Source: Sthenelais limicola
Taxonomy: Eukaryota; Annelida; Polychaeta; Phyllodocida; Sigalionidae
DNA: 64,000 nt
Direction of reading: 5' to 3'
Assembly: GCA_942159475.1 (NCBI GenBank)
Contig: OW804094.1
Span: 51,022,966 to 51,086,965, forward strand
The translations under genes were made by a program, and so were the position numbers. Position 1 is the first letter of the stretch. Each line of letters begins with the position of its first letter. The notes below the pieces were generated by a model, which ran no database searches, was not told the DNA's origin, and saw only the letters and a list, made by a program, of their open reading frames with translations. This document shows positions 10,401 through 21,321 of the stretch, one piece after another.

Positions 10401-12556
10401 CCGAGAGGGCGTTTCCGGTGCCCTGTTCGGGAGTAATCGTTTAAGAGCTTCACATGTGCGACGTATGCGACACTTTCGGTATTCCTTCTCTTCAGTTGGC
10501 AAGTCTTGGCTGTAACGCAGGTTATGTTGCGTCCTGTCATTAAATAGATAAATAAATAACTTCATTGATTTGCTAATACTCGGCATGGGTAGAACAACCG
10601 TTGATGTAAATTATTTTAAAAGTTACAACTACGAATTCTCCTGTTTCCCGAGGTGGGCAAAAATCCCATCATGCATGGTTGCAGTTCCAAGAAGGATAGG
10701 ATGCCCAGTCAATGATTTACAGTGACACAGGTAAGTTATCTTTGCGTGATAGGTAGGCGTATTCAGGAGGAAGGTATAAAGTTTGAATATGTGTCTACTG
10801 CTATACTTAAGGAAGTAAAAAAGGGTTAATTTTTACTACACTTCGAGCAAATAATCTTAACACTTAAATTATAATAATGAATGAAGTAATCGGTTACAAT
10901 CATTTTTAGTTATTTTGTTTCCATTTTTGTTCAGCTAGAATTTTATACAATAGTGGTAGGATATATTGTTTATATATTGAATACCCTTCACACAAAATCA
11001 CGTGAATTTCAGTATAAAAAAAGAAAGGCGGCAATGTGGTGGCCTGGGATGGAGGAGGTGGTTGGTAGTAGTAAGTGGCCTCATCAAGTGGCCTTGATTC
11101 CGAATTACTGTTTTTCGGGGTTCACTAAATATGTATCCGTTCGTTATAATGGACTTGACAGGAGAAAATGTGTCTTTGTTTTATTGTGGGGAATAATTGT
11201 ATTCGTTGACTTTCAATCTCTATGGCCAAGGGAAACAATCTAAAACAAAAGTACTATCATTGTTCTTGCGCCTTATATTACTATTTCTTGCTGACTGATT
11301 GCGTTAAAAGTATAAAGTATTGTATTCCCTGCATCAACTTTGTACTTGCACAGCTTATTAATAGAGCAGACTGGACATCTTTTCCTTAGGAGCATATCAC
11401 ACTTTCGGCCTCTTTGGAAGAAGGATGGAAAGCTATAAAGCACTTGTAGATTAATGATAAAAACTATAGATACTTACTCTAGCTCTACCTTTAATTCGAC
11501 ATCTACTTCAGAGCTCTGTTAATACAAAATAAACATTAATGTTAACTGGTAAGATATATGGTTGGTTCTCTTCTTTTGCCTGTCTATCTGCAAAATTCTG
11601 ACTTCCAAATTCAAAAATGATCATTTTTTAAAGTCAATTTTTCCATTTTCTCAATATCATTATCAATTAAGAATTGAACTGCAATATCATTAGTTTGTAT
11701 ATCCAGATTCATTGGCACACTGCTTGTTCTTAACTGGGGGCATCATTTTTTTAAATATCTACTACAAGCCCAAAATAAAATATTCATGGAATTATGTTGA
11801 GGAGTGTGTGCGTGTTACCGTCCCAAAGCCATTATTTATCCCTAGGTGGTGGAAAGAAAGAAATTAAAAAAAAGGGCAACTCACCCCGGCAAAACTGAGC
11901 GTTCTCTTCTCTGTAAACCCCAGAGTCAGTTCTGAGCACCGGATGGAAATTTTGCCAAAATCTCCACCATACCACAAATGGTCATCTAATAGACGTACTT
12001 CTGCAAGCAAGTTTAATTTGATATTTGGAAATACTGGAGATATAGTGTTTACAATAAAGATCAGGTCATGTACCAATATTGAAACTACCATGAATATTCC
12101 TACAGGTATATCTAGACCTAATTAAGAGTCTCAAAATGAGATATATACTGAAAGCAGTCATGATTACACTAAGTAGTTTTACTCATGAGGGAAATGGAGG
12201 TTGACTAGTCTTAATGCTATAGATAACACTGGTTCTGATGTTTATTGGTCGGTGACAAAAATCATAATTTGCCGGACATTCTCATCTCAATACAATATCG
12301 AAGCTTTATACTTATGAAATGTAAATTTATAGTTATGAAATGTAAATCAAACGTGCACACTGCAACAATATTATATATGAATAATTAAAAGGGGGGTAAG
12401 AAAGCTCACCTAGTATATTTTCCATATTTGGGTCAATATAGAAGACAAACTGTTCCTTCCACTGAGGGGTAGAGCTGGCCACAACAGTGCGAGTCCGTTG
12501 AATAGGCTCAGCGGCCTGTGCTATGTGTAGTTGTATGTAAGGGTTGGGGGTGTGGA
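7427..12556 (-). CDS. PLA2G4: Cytosolic phospholipase A2 (group IV), partial
   Basis: Calcium-dependent cPLA2 releases fatty acid, typically arachidonate, from membrane phospholipids. Nine minus-strand exons join in phase: 12556-12410, 12000-11885, 11515-11478, 10533-10397, 9960-9831, 9621-9506, 9284-9178, 7860-7746 and 7564-7427 (1,044 nt, 348 codons). The first three encode a C2 domain from [10 protein letters not shown] onward. Exon 5 gives [14 protein letters not shown], the oxyanion loop with its Arg, then [11 protein letters not shown] with the nucleophile Ser. Exon 7 has [11 protein letters not shown], exon 8 [12 protein letters not shown], and exon 9 [12 protein letters not shown] and LFGSRFFMG, all diagnostic of the family. 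All have GT-AG borders. The first coding exon and the half with the catalytic Asp were not found. The residue two before the nucleophile is Ser where human PLA2G4A has Gly. The exact paralogue within group IV is not assigned. Confidence 0.9.
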
Positions 12557-15500
12557 CTACAAAAATGAGGCATTTGAATTAACCTCTATTTAGGTTATGG
12601 CAGGAGGAAAGGAAATAGGATAAATGTCAGGAGGGAAGGATTATAGGATAAATCCAATGAGCAACATGTAAACTGTAACTTCCTCCAGTTGATTTAATAA
12701 TGCCTTAAATTATGTTTTTATTCTTTTCAACCCTCCAAAAGAGTATTCAATGGTATTAGTAACAAGTAATTCGTTATTTTCTGCAGTGGCACTTACATAA
12801 ATTTGACATCCATCCTTTCTTTATGTTCCTACCGCTCAATACTGTTACATGAAACGTCATACACGATTCCGGCTTCACCTTTAAGAAAAAAATATAACCA
12901 CTTTGTAAAGACTTTTAACATAATGCAAATCATTAACAAATATCCTGAAGTTGTTCCATAAGTTTTAGAGGATATTTCTCTCTGGCTACTAATATGTTAT
13001 GTTAGCCTCTGGAGCAATAGCCACATTAGGCAGAGAATAAAATCAGTAATAACCCCAACTGCGACCCTTCAATGTTGGCCATTAATCCTTACATATTCTT
13101 ATAATTGGGCCTCATATTAGCTTATATATGGGATGAGAAAGGGACTCCTGTAGGTGGTGGGGAGGGGAAGGGGAAGGGACCCCTAGAGCTATGGAGTAGA
13201 GTCATGGGAACCTCTAGACCCTAGTCAAGTTACATTCTATTTTTATATCACTATCTTTTAAAGTCAGAAACGATCTCTTTATTTACCTAGCTCGCTTTTT
13301 AAAAACGAATTTTAACCTTATTTGATTTACCAACTAACACTGTGGGGAATTAATGCCCAATAAGAATTTGCTTTTACCATTATACACTTCCCAATATATT
13401 GGGTGACATAATTAACGAGTTTTGAGAAGGTTGGTAATGTTTTGAGATTTGAAAAAATTAAAGAAAATTCCCCGACGTAGGCACCCCACCCCAATCATTC
13501 ACAAAAACTGCTGGAAAACATTTAGTTATTTTGTCTATACATCTTGAAGCCATCACACTGAGAATCATATGTATCTTATAAGGACTAAATAGAATAATAT
13601 AGATACTTGCTGCCACCATGGGCCTACATTAGGGCGGGGGCCTACGTTGGGCGTGCCTACGTCGGGGTGGAGGGATGCCTATGTCGGGGAAAGTTTTTCT
13701 GGTCATTTCTTCGAATATTTTCCGCATAATGTTGTTCATATCTACTCAGAATTTGAAATCAAATTCATCATTCTTAGTGTCTGCGTTCTCATTTTATTTA
13801 TTTCAAAAACGTCAATTTTCACCTATGTATTATCATTTTATGTACAAAATGCACATTTTCATATTAATAAAACATAACAATATGGCCCTAACGTATGGGA
13901 ATGAAAAATAAACAAAAAGAATACAAATTTAAGCTCCGTGAACCTTGGAATTCAAAAACGCTGCCCGCCACCATTTCGCGACCATATATCATACATAATA
14001 TTATAAATATGTGTGTAGTTGATAATAACTATAGGTGATGCCATATTTATGCATGCATCATATTATATGAATGTAGGTGGGTATGCAAAATGACTTTGTT
14101 CCCACCCTTTCTCGATTTGGCATGCAACAAAAGTAGGACGATGTGAATGAATGTAGACAATCAGACAGATACACCCATCCCACGTACCATTCAGTAAACG
14201 GAAGCCCACCCATTCCTTTCCAGCGCGTGCAAGTTCATTGGTTTGTGCGGCAGGGGACATTGTACAATCGGCTAATAATAGGCCTATCTATAGACACTGT
14301 ACAGAATGATACATACAATGCATTATAATATGTACACATTATCAGTGACATGTTTCCCTTGTTTTGTCATTACTAGAAAAGAGCCTACAGAAAGAAAATA
14401 TATCTTATTAGTTTGCATTCTGGATGAAACCTATCTTGCATTGAGATGTGATCAATGCATCATTATCACCTAGGAAACCAACTAAGTTACTTGGCTGATA
14501 AATACACGTTTAGATATATATGGCTATTATTTATGTGACCCATTTACGGTTAGATGGGCTTGTCCCAATAGTTCAGCCAAGCCAAGAAATAGAGAGCCAT
14601 GCAGCGAACATTGTAAGAACAAAAAAAGCCTGTCATCCTCCATATGTCAGTTCACCACACATTTCTTCATAAATCGCTCCCTATCAGGAAAGTGTAAATT
14701 AATGCAGTTATTGTCACAAAAGGAAGTGTACATAAATTCAATTAGTACCTGTAGGCGGCGCCTACACTTCTCTCCACATACCTACTACTATGGGTGATCC
14801 CAGTCAAGAGGAGCAGGATTATAAATTGGGTAAATGAGGATGTTCGCGCGAGATATTTAATATGAATTTAAATTAACCACTTTTATTCGGTAAGCTGGAT
14901 CCGATGTAATTTCATTCCCTTTACGATCCAAACTGAACCGTTCATTAGCTCAAAAGAAGCTTTTGGATTGGACATGGATTTCAAACGATCGATGACATGA
15001 AAGGGTACTCTATAGGAAGTGAATAAAAGGAATAAACCCCCTTTTGGAGGCACGACCCATTATTATTCTCAACTGCGAAACTAAGCATAATCTTTGCTAG
15101 AAAAAAATACAATTTTAATTCCGATCGTGTTTACAAGGAAGGGTAGATTAGACGATCACGCCAGCTCTTACCAGATCTGTGCAGAATGACCAGATCTATG
15201 CAGAATGTTATAGAGTTTTATGTTTTACTTACTTCAAAGACTTGAAAGCGAGTTGATCTGGAAAGATAATTCGGAAGCAATCATGCATAATTCGAAAGTC
15301 ATTGGTACATAGAAGTATTTTATAAGAATAATCGAAATCGTCATAGATTCCGTCCCAAATTATTAGGCTGTCGATGTGTTTTCGGGACTACTCAAGAAAC
15401 TCGGACAAAATCACTTTTCGCATGAAAAGCACAAAAAACAAATATTCTGCGCTTACCGTTTTGAATCATTCATTGCTGCTGTGGTGAATCTGAAAGGGTG

Positions 15501-15938
15501 AATTTCATTTTCAAGTTGTATTCAATATTTCTTTTTTTATTGACGGGTGTTTTTTAATCCATGAAATTACCTTTACCGCGTTGCGTGAAATATTATATCT
15601 AAATTAATTCAATTTACTATAATAACTATCAGTGGTTACGAACAAAGTAGTGAACAGAAATAGGATGAAACAATTCTTTTATGTGATGATAATAATAATA
15701 ATTATTATGAGCTTTACCTGATAGACGATTATATCCGTGAGTCCGTTGAAGATACAACGACCTAACAGCAGATGTATGTTACATTCAATGTATGGAGTAT
15801 ACAGCGTATCTTGGATACAAGATACAACACTATCCAGGTAACATGGAACTGCTAGTCTGTCCAACCGTTACAGTTCCTTATACCAGACACCCCCTAATTT
15901 CTGACCAATCAGGAACCCTGTACATGTATATAATATAT
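12557..15938. other. Gene-poor stretch upstream of cPLA2 exons
   Basis: The missing first cPLA2 exon should be in here or further right, but none could be placed safely. Splice-flanked mini-segments occur on the minus strand (15248-15224 with donor GTAAGT; 15492-15460 with donor GTAAGC), yet their phases do not fit the C2 exon. The word GCCTACGTCGGGG occurs at 13655 and, inverted, at 13473. The rest is AT-rich without recognisable content. Confidence 0.4.
13470..13700. repeat. Inverted and direct copies of a CpG word
   Basis: CCCCGACGTAGGC at 13472 is the inverse of GCCTACGTCGGGG at 13655, which is followed by GCCTATGTCGGGG at 13676; GCCTACATTAGG and GCCTACGTTGGG precede it. The arms flank about 180 bp, suggesting a small decayed inverted-repeat element with iterated ends. 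No boundaries or target duplication could be set. Confidence 0.4.
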
Positions 15939-16187
15939 GGGTCAGATCGTCAGAAAATGTACAGTTCATCTCCGGTTCATCTTCACCAATCCTCTCAAAT
16001 AACCCACATTTAAGGTAAAATTTAGCTTCAAAATACAGTTCAACATAACCAAATACACTGTTTGGATCATTGGAATACCAAATAATACTCAGATATATAC
16101 CTACCATTTATAATTTGTCAGCTGAATTTAACGGAATTTACTAAATGTGTAGAGCTGCCAATTGTACATTTTCTGACGATCTGGCCC
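15939..16187. mobile_element. 249-bp MITE, copy 1
   Basis: Terminal inverted repeats begin GGGTCAGATCGTCAGAAAA on the left and GGGCCAGATCGTCAGAAAA on the inverted right end. ATAT lies directly outside both ends (15935-15938 and 16188-16191), a likely 4-bp target duplication. The interior carries CACCAATCCTCTCAAATAA, found again in inverse orientation in the second copy at 58516-58759. No coding capacity. Confidence 0.78.
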
Positions 16188-18645
16188 ATATACACCCGCC
16201 AATCGGAGGCAGTAATCTTACTGGTATGGCAACAACGGGGAAGTAACGCTACGCAATCCTGACGTGCATTAAAAAATAATCTTAGATCAAAGCTGTCAGT
16301 ACTGTCTGACCTGTCACAGATGCAAATTGAGAAAGGTGAGTTACGGAGTACAAGTGTGGGGGTGGGGGTGAGTGGGGGGTGAGTGGGGGTGGGGTGGGGA
16401 TTACCAGAGGCGCAGTTATTGGGGCGATGATGATGCAGAAATTATGTGGCTGGCCGTTGAGCTAGTTATTGGGGGAAATTTAGTAGCAAAATAATTTAAA
16501 TACTTGACAATAAATACTAGAAACATGATTGTGCCTTTAACATCTTTTGACATCAATCATCAAGCTGATGTAATTAGCCCAGGTGACGTCTCGGTGAGGC
16601 AAGAGTGCGGAGGGGACATACAATTGATACAAACGAGTGGCTATACGTCTAAAGGGTTTCATTAATCCCTTAAGTAGGGTATCCACTGTACGTGAAGTGG
16701 TCTCGTGAATACCCCACGTTAACGTCATGCAATGTCTTGGACAGGTAGGAGATTAGAAGCAAACATCAGTAAAGAAATTAATAGTGATCGTTTTTCGATC
16801 TAAGGATAACCTGTTAATTCTGTGGGACTAATGGTTTGCATACTCATCTGTGTACTTTTTGGTCTCATTTAGTACAAAAGTACTTGCCTCGTTTCTCTAG
16901 TATGTATAATATAAAATTAGTACCTAACTTTCTTAGAATCTTTGTGTTTTCCTGTTTTCAAAGTTTCACATTAACCACTAAATTAAGTCTTTTTCATTCG
17001 GCGATTGAATTCAATTCAATTGAATAAACATTAATTAGGTCGAAATCTTTAAAAACAAACTACATCTCTAAAGTGTTAGACAAATTAAATTAATGTGCCT
17101 AAAACGAGCTCGCGCTATTCATTCTTTATATCATTATTACCTAATGAACAACAAATGCATACACACCACTATACTTGTGATTACATTGGTATGAATTCCT
17201 GATTAAACAAATAGAGATGTTGGTACTTTATGTTACTAGCAGTATATGGCTTCGAACCATCCAGAATGGGGGGAGATTTTTTAATCCCGGGGCCTTGCCC
17301 CTGAAACTGACTAATCTTAAAGCGCACTAATATTAATCAATATGAAAGTCAAACTACATATGGTATCTTAGATGCATCTATTGAACAAAAATATTGTACA
17401 TTCCTATTGTCAAACGCTTAATTTTGCCCGATCGTTTTATAGCAATGTGCCCCATTAATGGTTAATTCTGGCACAGCCTTATTTTTCTTTCTATCCAAGG
17501 GAATAATGGCTATATTTTAGAAATGTACACATTGACTGAAAGTACTAAGATTCGTATTATGGTGGCTGCTAAAATAATCTTCATTTAATTATAGCATGAT
17601 GGGGGAAATCTGAAAAAGTGGTTCAAGGTGCCCTACTCTCCCCACAACTCTGTGTCCTGCCACCTGAATTTCAGACGCACTCGCGTAGGCCTACACATCG
17701 TAGGGATTTTACGCTCCCGGAGAGTAATAAAAAACGAAATACATTGCCAAGATGTTGAAATTAAGAAAGAGCATGCTTTTATACCCCTAAATATGTAGTT
17801 GTATCAACACTTGTATTTAAATAAAGGAAGGTATGGTGGAAACTTTACTGATACATAAGTGACACTTTTCAGCGAGATTGAACATTGACAGTTTGGGTGA
17901 AATTTCGTCAAGTGACAGGATCAGTAGAAATGGAGTGAGAAACATTATCTACACAAACAGTTCATCAAAATAAAGTTAGAAAGAACAGCCCTTCCTTCTA
18001 TTAGATATTTATTTTCATAAATATTGGTCCAATAAGGAAGATCGAAGGGAAAGTAGGCCTATCACAATGTAGCCGATTGCCCGATGCTGGCCACGGCGCA
18101 ATAATGTGCGAGGGAATGAGGAGAGATGACCAACAATCCCATGCGTAGCACAGGTATTTGCTAGTGTCAAAGAAATATAATAAAAATACCTGATTCCTAT
18201 GGCGCTTTTCTTGACTTCTCACAATGTAACATTGATTCTTAATCATTTTTTATTCTAAGCTTTTATAGCATGAAAATAATATTTAAAATATGAATGAACA
18301 TTTAATATTTCTACCTTTGGATTCGAGAACAAAGGAATATATTTGATGTATTGTAGCCGGGACTGTAGCATTTCTTTGTTAATATTTAATTAGCGTGGAT
18401 GAGCACACGGCTCCTACCATATATCTGAGGGTTTCTTTTGTCCGTATTACGGCATTTAGGCCTATATATTAACCATCAAGCTTTTTGTATTAGGACTATA
18501 CAAGCCCTTGTACTTTTGTGACCAAAGCGGATTTATTGGTGAGACTTTTCCTTATATTATCACACGTCTTGCTAGGTGAGATTGCTAAGTGCCAGGTGGC
18601 GCCACTGCAGGGGTCCGCCCGCCCGTGTATTGCCCAGTCTCTTCT
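16188..18645. other. Intergenic, mostly featureless
   Basis: AT-rich sequence with no supported gene. It contains the G-rich tract at 16356-16400 and scattered short ORFs without recognisable domains. Confidence 0.4.
16356..16400 (+). repeat. G-rich tract, G-quadruplex potential
   Basis: Seven or more runs of four to six G separated by one to four bases, mostly GGGGGTG/GAGTGGGG units, lie within 45 bp. This satisfies the usual four-run rule for an intramolecular G-quadruplex on the plus strand. Confidence 0.6.
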
Positions 18646-18758
18646 GATATCAAAGATAATAATACTATTATCTTTGCTGATATTACTATTGTTCTTTGAT
18701 TGATCTCCATATCATTAACAAACTACTTTATCAGTGTTGATAATATGGAGATCAATCA
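18646..18758. repeat. Two adjacent hairpins
   Basis: The first hairpin has a perfect 10-bp stem, AAAGATAATA at 18652 with TATTATCTTT at 18666, extended by further imperfect pairing. The second pairs TGATTGATCTCCATAT (18697) with ATATGGAGATCAATCA (ending 18758) through about 22 of 24 positions around a loop of some 14 bases. The second has the size and shape of a microRNA precursor, but also of a tiny foldback element. No known miRNA seed was recognised. Confidence 0.45.
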
Positions 18759-19180
18759 TAGTCCGAATAATGGGTAAAAAGTGTGAAACGTGTTTTTGAT
18801 CGATCAAATGATGCGTTCAAAGTATTTTCTAATTCAGCTCCCAAATCTTGTCTTCCGACTACTTCCTTTTCGGGAGTAAGAGCCAAATATTTCTTTAATG
18901 AAAGCCTTTCTTTTCGAACATTGCAACAATCATTTTAAGGCACTGGGTGGGTTGGTGTGGGGAGGAGTGGGGTTGGAGGTGGATACGTGTATTTATTACA
19001 CCCCTGTGCTGTTGCTTCCTATACCTTCAGCATTGTATGTCACACTTGGTCAAAGTGGTGCATAACATGTGAGTTATGTCACCCTGGGGACATACAACAA
19101 GTAGGTCCGCCCAAAACGTAAATTACTTCTTTTATTTTTAATTATTTATATTTTTTATTTATCAATGGGGTGTAATAAAT

Positions 19181-19319
19181 ATGGAACAAAGCTCGGGTGA
19201 AGTCTGTACACTTGTTAGTGACCTCGGGAGCACAGAAGATCTCGGGCTAACGCCCTCTAACTTCCCGCGCTCCCTCGGTCAATAACAAGTGTACAGACTT
19301 CCCCCTTGCTAGGTTCCAT
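19181..19319. mobile_element. Hairpin MITE of about 139 bp
   Basis: GAAGTCTGTACACTTGTTA (19199) recurs inverted near 19284-19302. The arms continue through ACCTCGGGAGC and GCTCCCTCGGT, about 30 matches in 33, and outward to ATGGAAC and GTTCCAT at the tips. The whole unit would fold into one long hairpin. No target duplication was evident. Confidence 0.6.
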
Positions 19320-20385
19320 CTATGTACACATGTAAATAGCAGCTATATTCAAAATTAAATGCATCGAGTATCAAGCAATGTCCCTTGGATATATAAATCG
19401 ATGGTAGAGACTTGATTCAGTTGCCTAATTAGCAATATTATTATTATATGTGTATATGTGTAAGGTGCAACTGTAGGATTGCTCAAGGAAATATTACTAT
19501 ATTCCAGTTATTCATAATAATTAACAATGCACACAACAGCTGTTGTACTTTGCTGGGATCTGGTATTTTAATGAGTTCTCATTGGCCGAAAGAACAGATA
19601 ATAAATACACAACTCAGAGATCTAGAGCAGCAAGTTGGTGGTGGCTATATTAAAGTCAAAGCAGAAGTGATTCTATCTGGCCACCACACAACCTTATGTA
19701 CTGCCTAGCCCCTGGTAACCTGGTGATAGCATAGAAACATGGTTACATGTACAATTTAATGTGACGATTGAAACCAAACAAACATATAGATGTTAACCAG
19801 ATATGTTCAGAACCCTGAAACATGTCCGTAACTACATGCTAATACACCCGTCCCTAGTGGAAGGAGCCTTGAGATTACCCCTATAATCCTTTAGCACAGC
19901 CCATAAACAGTAAATAGAGTTAATCCTCAGAAGGTATTTTATATGAATATGAACTATGGACCGTAGCAATTCAATTCAATTCATAGATTCTTTTATTGAA
20001 GCTGGTATTACAATATTAGGTGATTCGACGTCTGGTTAAATAGAAACTATTCAGCCAGTTCTTCCGGCGAGTGCCTAGAACCTTGATTGCTTTTGTTACA
20101 ATACAACATGAACTATGGATGATTGAGAATTAAATAAATAATAGGTTTACAACAGTAGATTGAAGTTATGAGATGAGATGTAATGAGTACTTAACAGATT
20201 ATGAATATTGGGATTTAGGTAGGCGATCGAGTTTTCATAAACAATCGAACCAGCGAGCAAGATAGCGCTGGTTACCATAGTAGAATGGATGTTCTATAGC
20301 TTTAACAGGATCACAGTTATAGGCTTTAACAGAATAGAATCAAATTCTTGTCTTTCTCGTCACAATATTAAACATCGCTCCCCCG
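19320..20385. other. Intergenic, nothing firm
   Basis: AT-rich sequence with a 86-codon open frame at 19448-19708 that has no recognisable domain and no splice or start support. No repeats of note were seen. Confidence 0.4.
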
Positions 20386-21321
20386 GGTAGGGGGGAGCAC
20401 TCAGAACCAAAGTGGCTTCCCATACTCGTTCCCAATTTCAAGGAGAAAGGGTTGTTTTTTTCGGGTACAATCAGGGACCTTGAAAATCAAAAAAGGGTAC
20501 TTTTTCAGGTCTCTCTCCTTGAAAATGAATACTTATTGTTCAATATAATAATGGAGGTTTAGCTTCAGCATCATGAGCAAAATATGTTCTTGTGCGATGG
20601 GAATCATCAGAAACAACTGGATGATTTTTTATCTCATACTTCTAAGAAAAGCGTCAAAAACTGAACAAAGAAATCATTATAGACTAGTTGTGCTGGAGCA
20701 GAAGAAGGTATCTCAACAGGTGCAGTATCTCTGAAATAGTAGGCCTTACCCTGAACACCTTTGGTTTGATACATCACTAAGACATTCAACTTGTCAAAGG
20801 AGAACAATCTCACTTGAATTTGCATAACTGCTTATTAGACTATTCTGATAAGACATTGAATATTTGTATTGACAGCATCACAAGCGCATTAAAGCCTAGT
20901 ACTACACAGAGCTTTCTGAGGATGTCTTTCGAGTTTGGAGCTATACTGCACCGGGGGGCCTGGAAGTGCTTTCAGGGAAGTTTACATATACTTCGATTAA
21001 TAATTATTCAATCTCTCAATCTTGATCAAGGAATGCTATCCTTACACATTTCAATAAAAATGTTGTCTAAGACAGACTATACCATAAAACATCAATGAAA
21101 TTCACCTTTTGAGGAATTGATTATTGGTTTTTATATATATTCCTGATATATATTCTCCTTGATTTTTTAAAAAAGGGGTACTCTTAGCCAGGTAAAATAT
21201 CCTCGTTTTAATAGAAAAAGGGTACTTATTCGAGGGAAAAGTCCTTGAAAAGGGACCGTTTTTTAGTTGAAGAACGAGCATGGAAACTCACTTTGGTTCT
21301 TGAGTACCCCCCCCCCCCCCC
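20386..21321. mobile_element. Foldback element with long imperfect TIRs
   Basis: The left end reads GTAGGGGGGAGCACTCAGAACC followed by AAAGTGGCTTCCCATACTCG. The inverse of the right end reads GTACTCAAGAACC followed by AAAGTGAGTTTCCATGCTCG. Both arms continue with AAAGGG and GGGTAC blocks for 100 bp or more. Two short ORFs in the middle (20634-20825 minus, 20814-21098 plus) show no known domain. Tip runs of G and C make the exact borders uncertain. Confidence 0.55.

Noticed and set aside
15224..15492. Two splice-flanked mini-exons on the minus strand as the missing cPLA2 N-terminus
   Set aside because: Both have good donors (GTAAGT and GTAAGC) and acceptor-like borders, but joining them to the C2 exon at 12556 breaks the reading frame in every start I tried.
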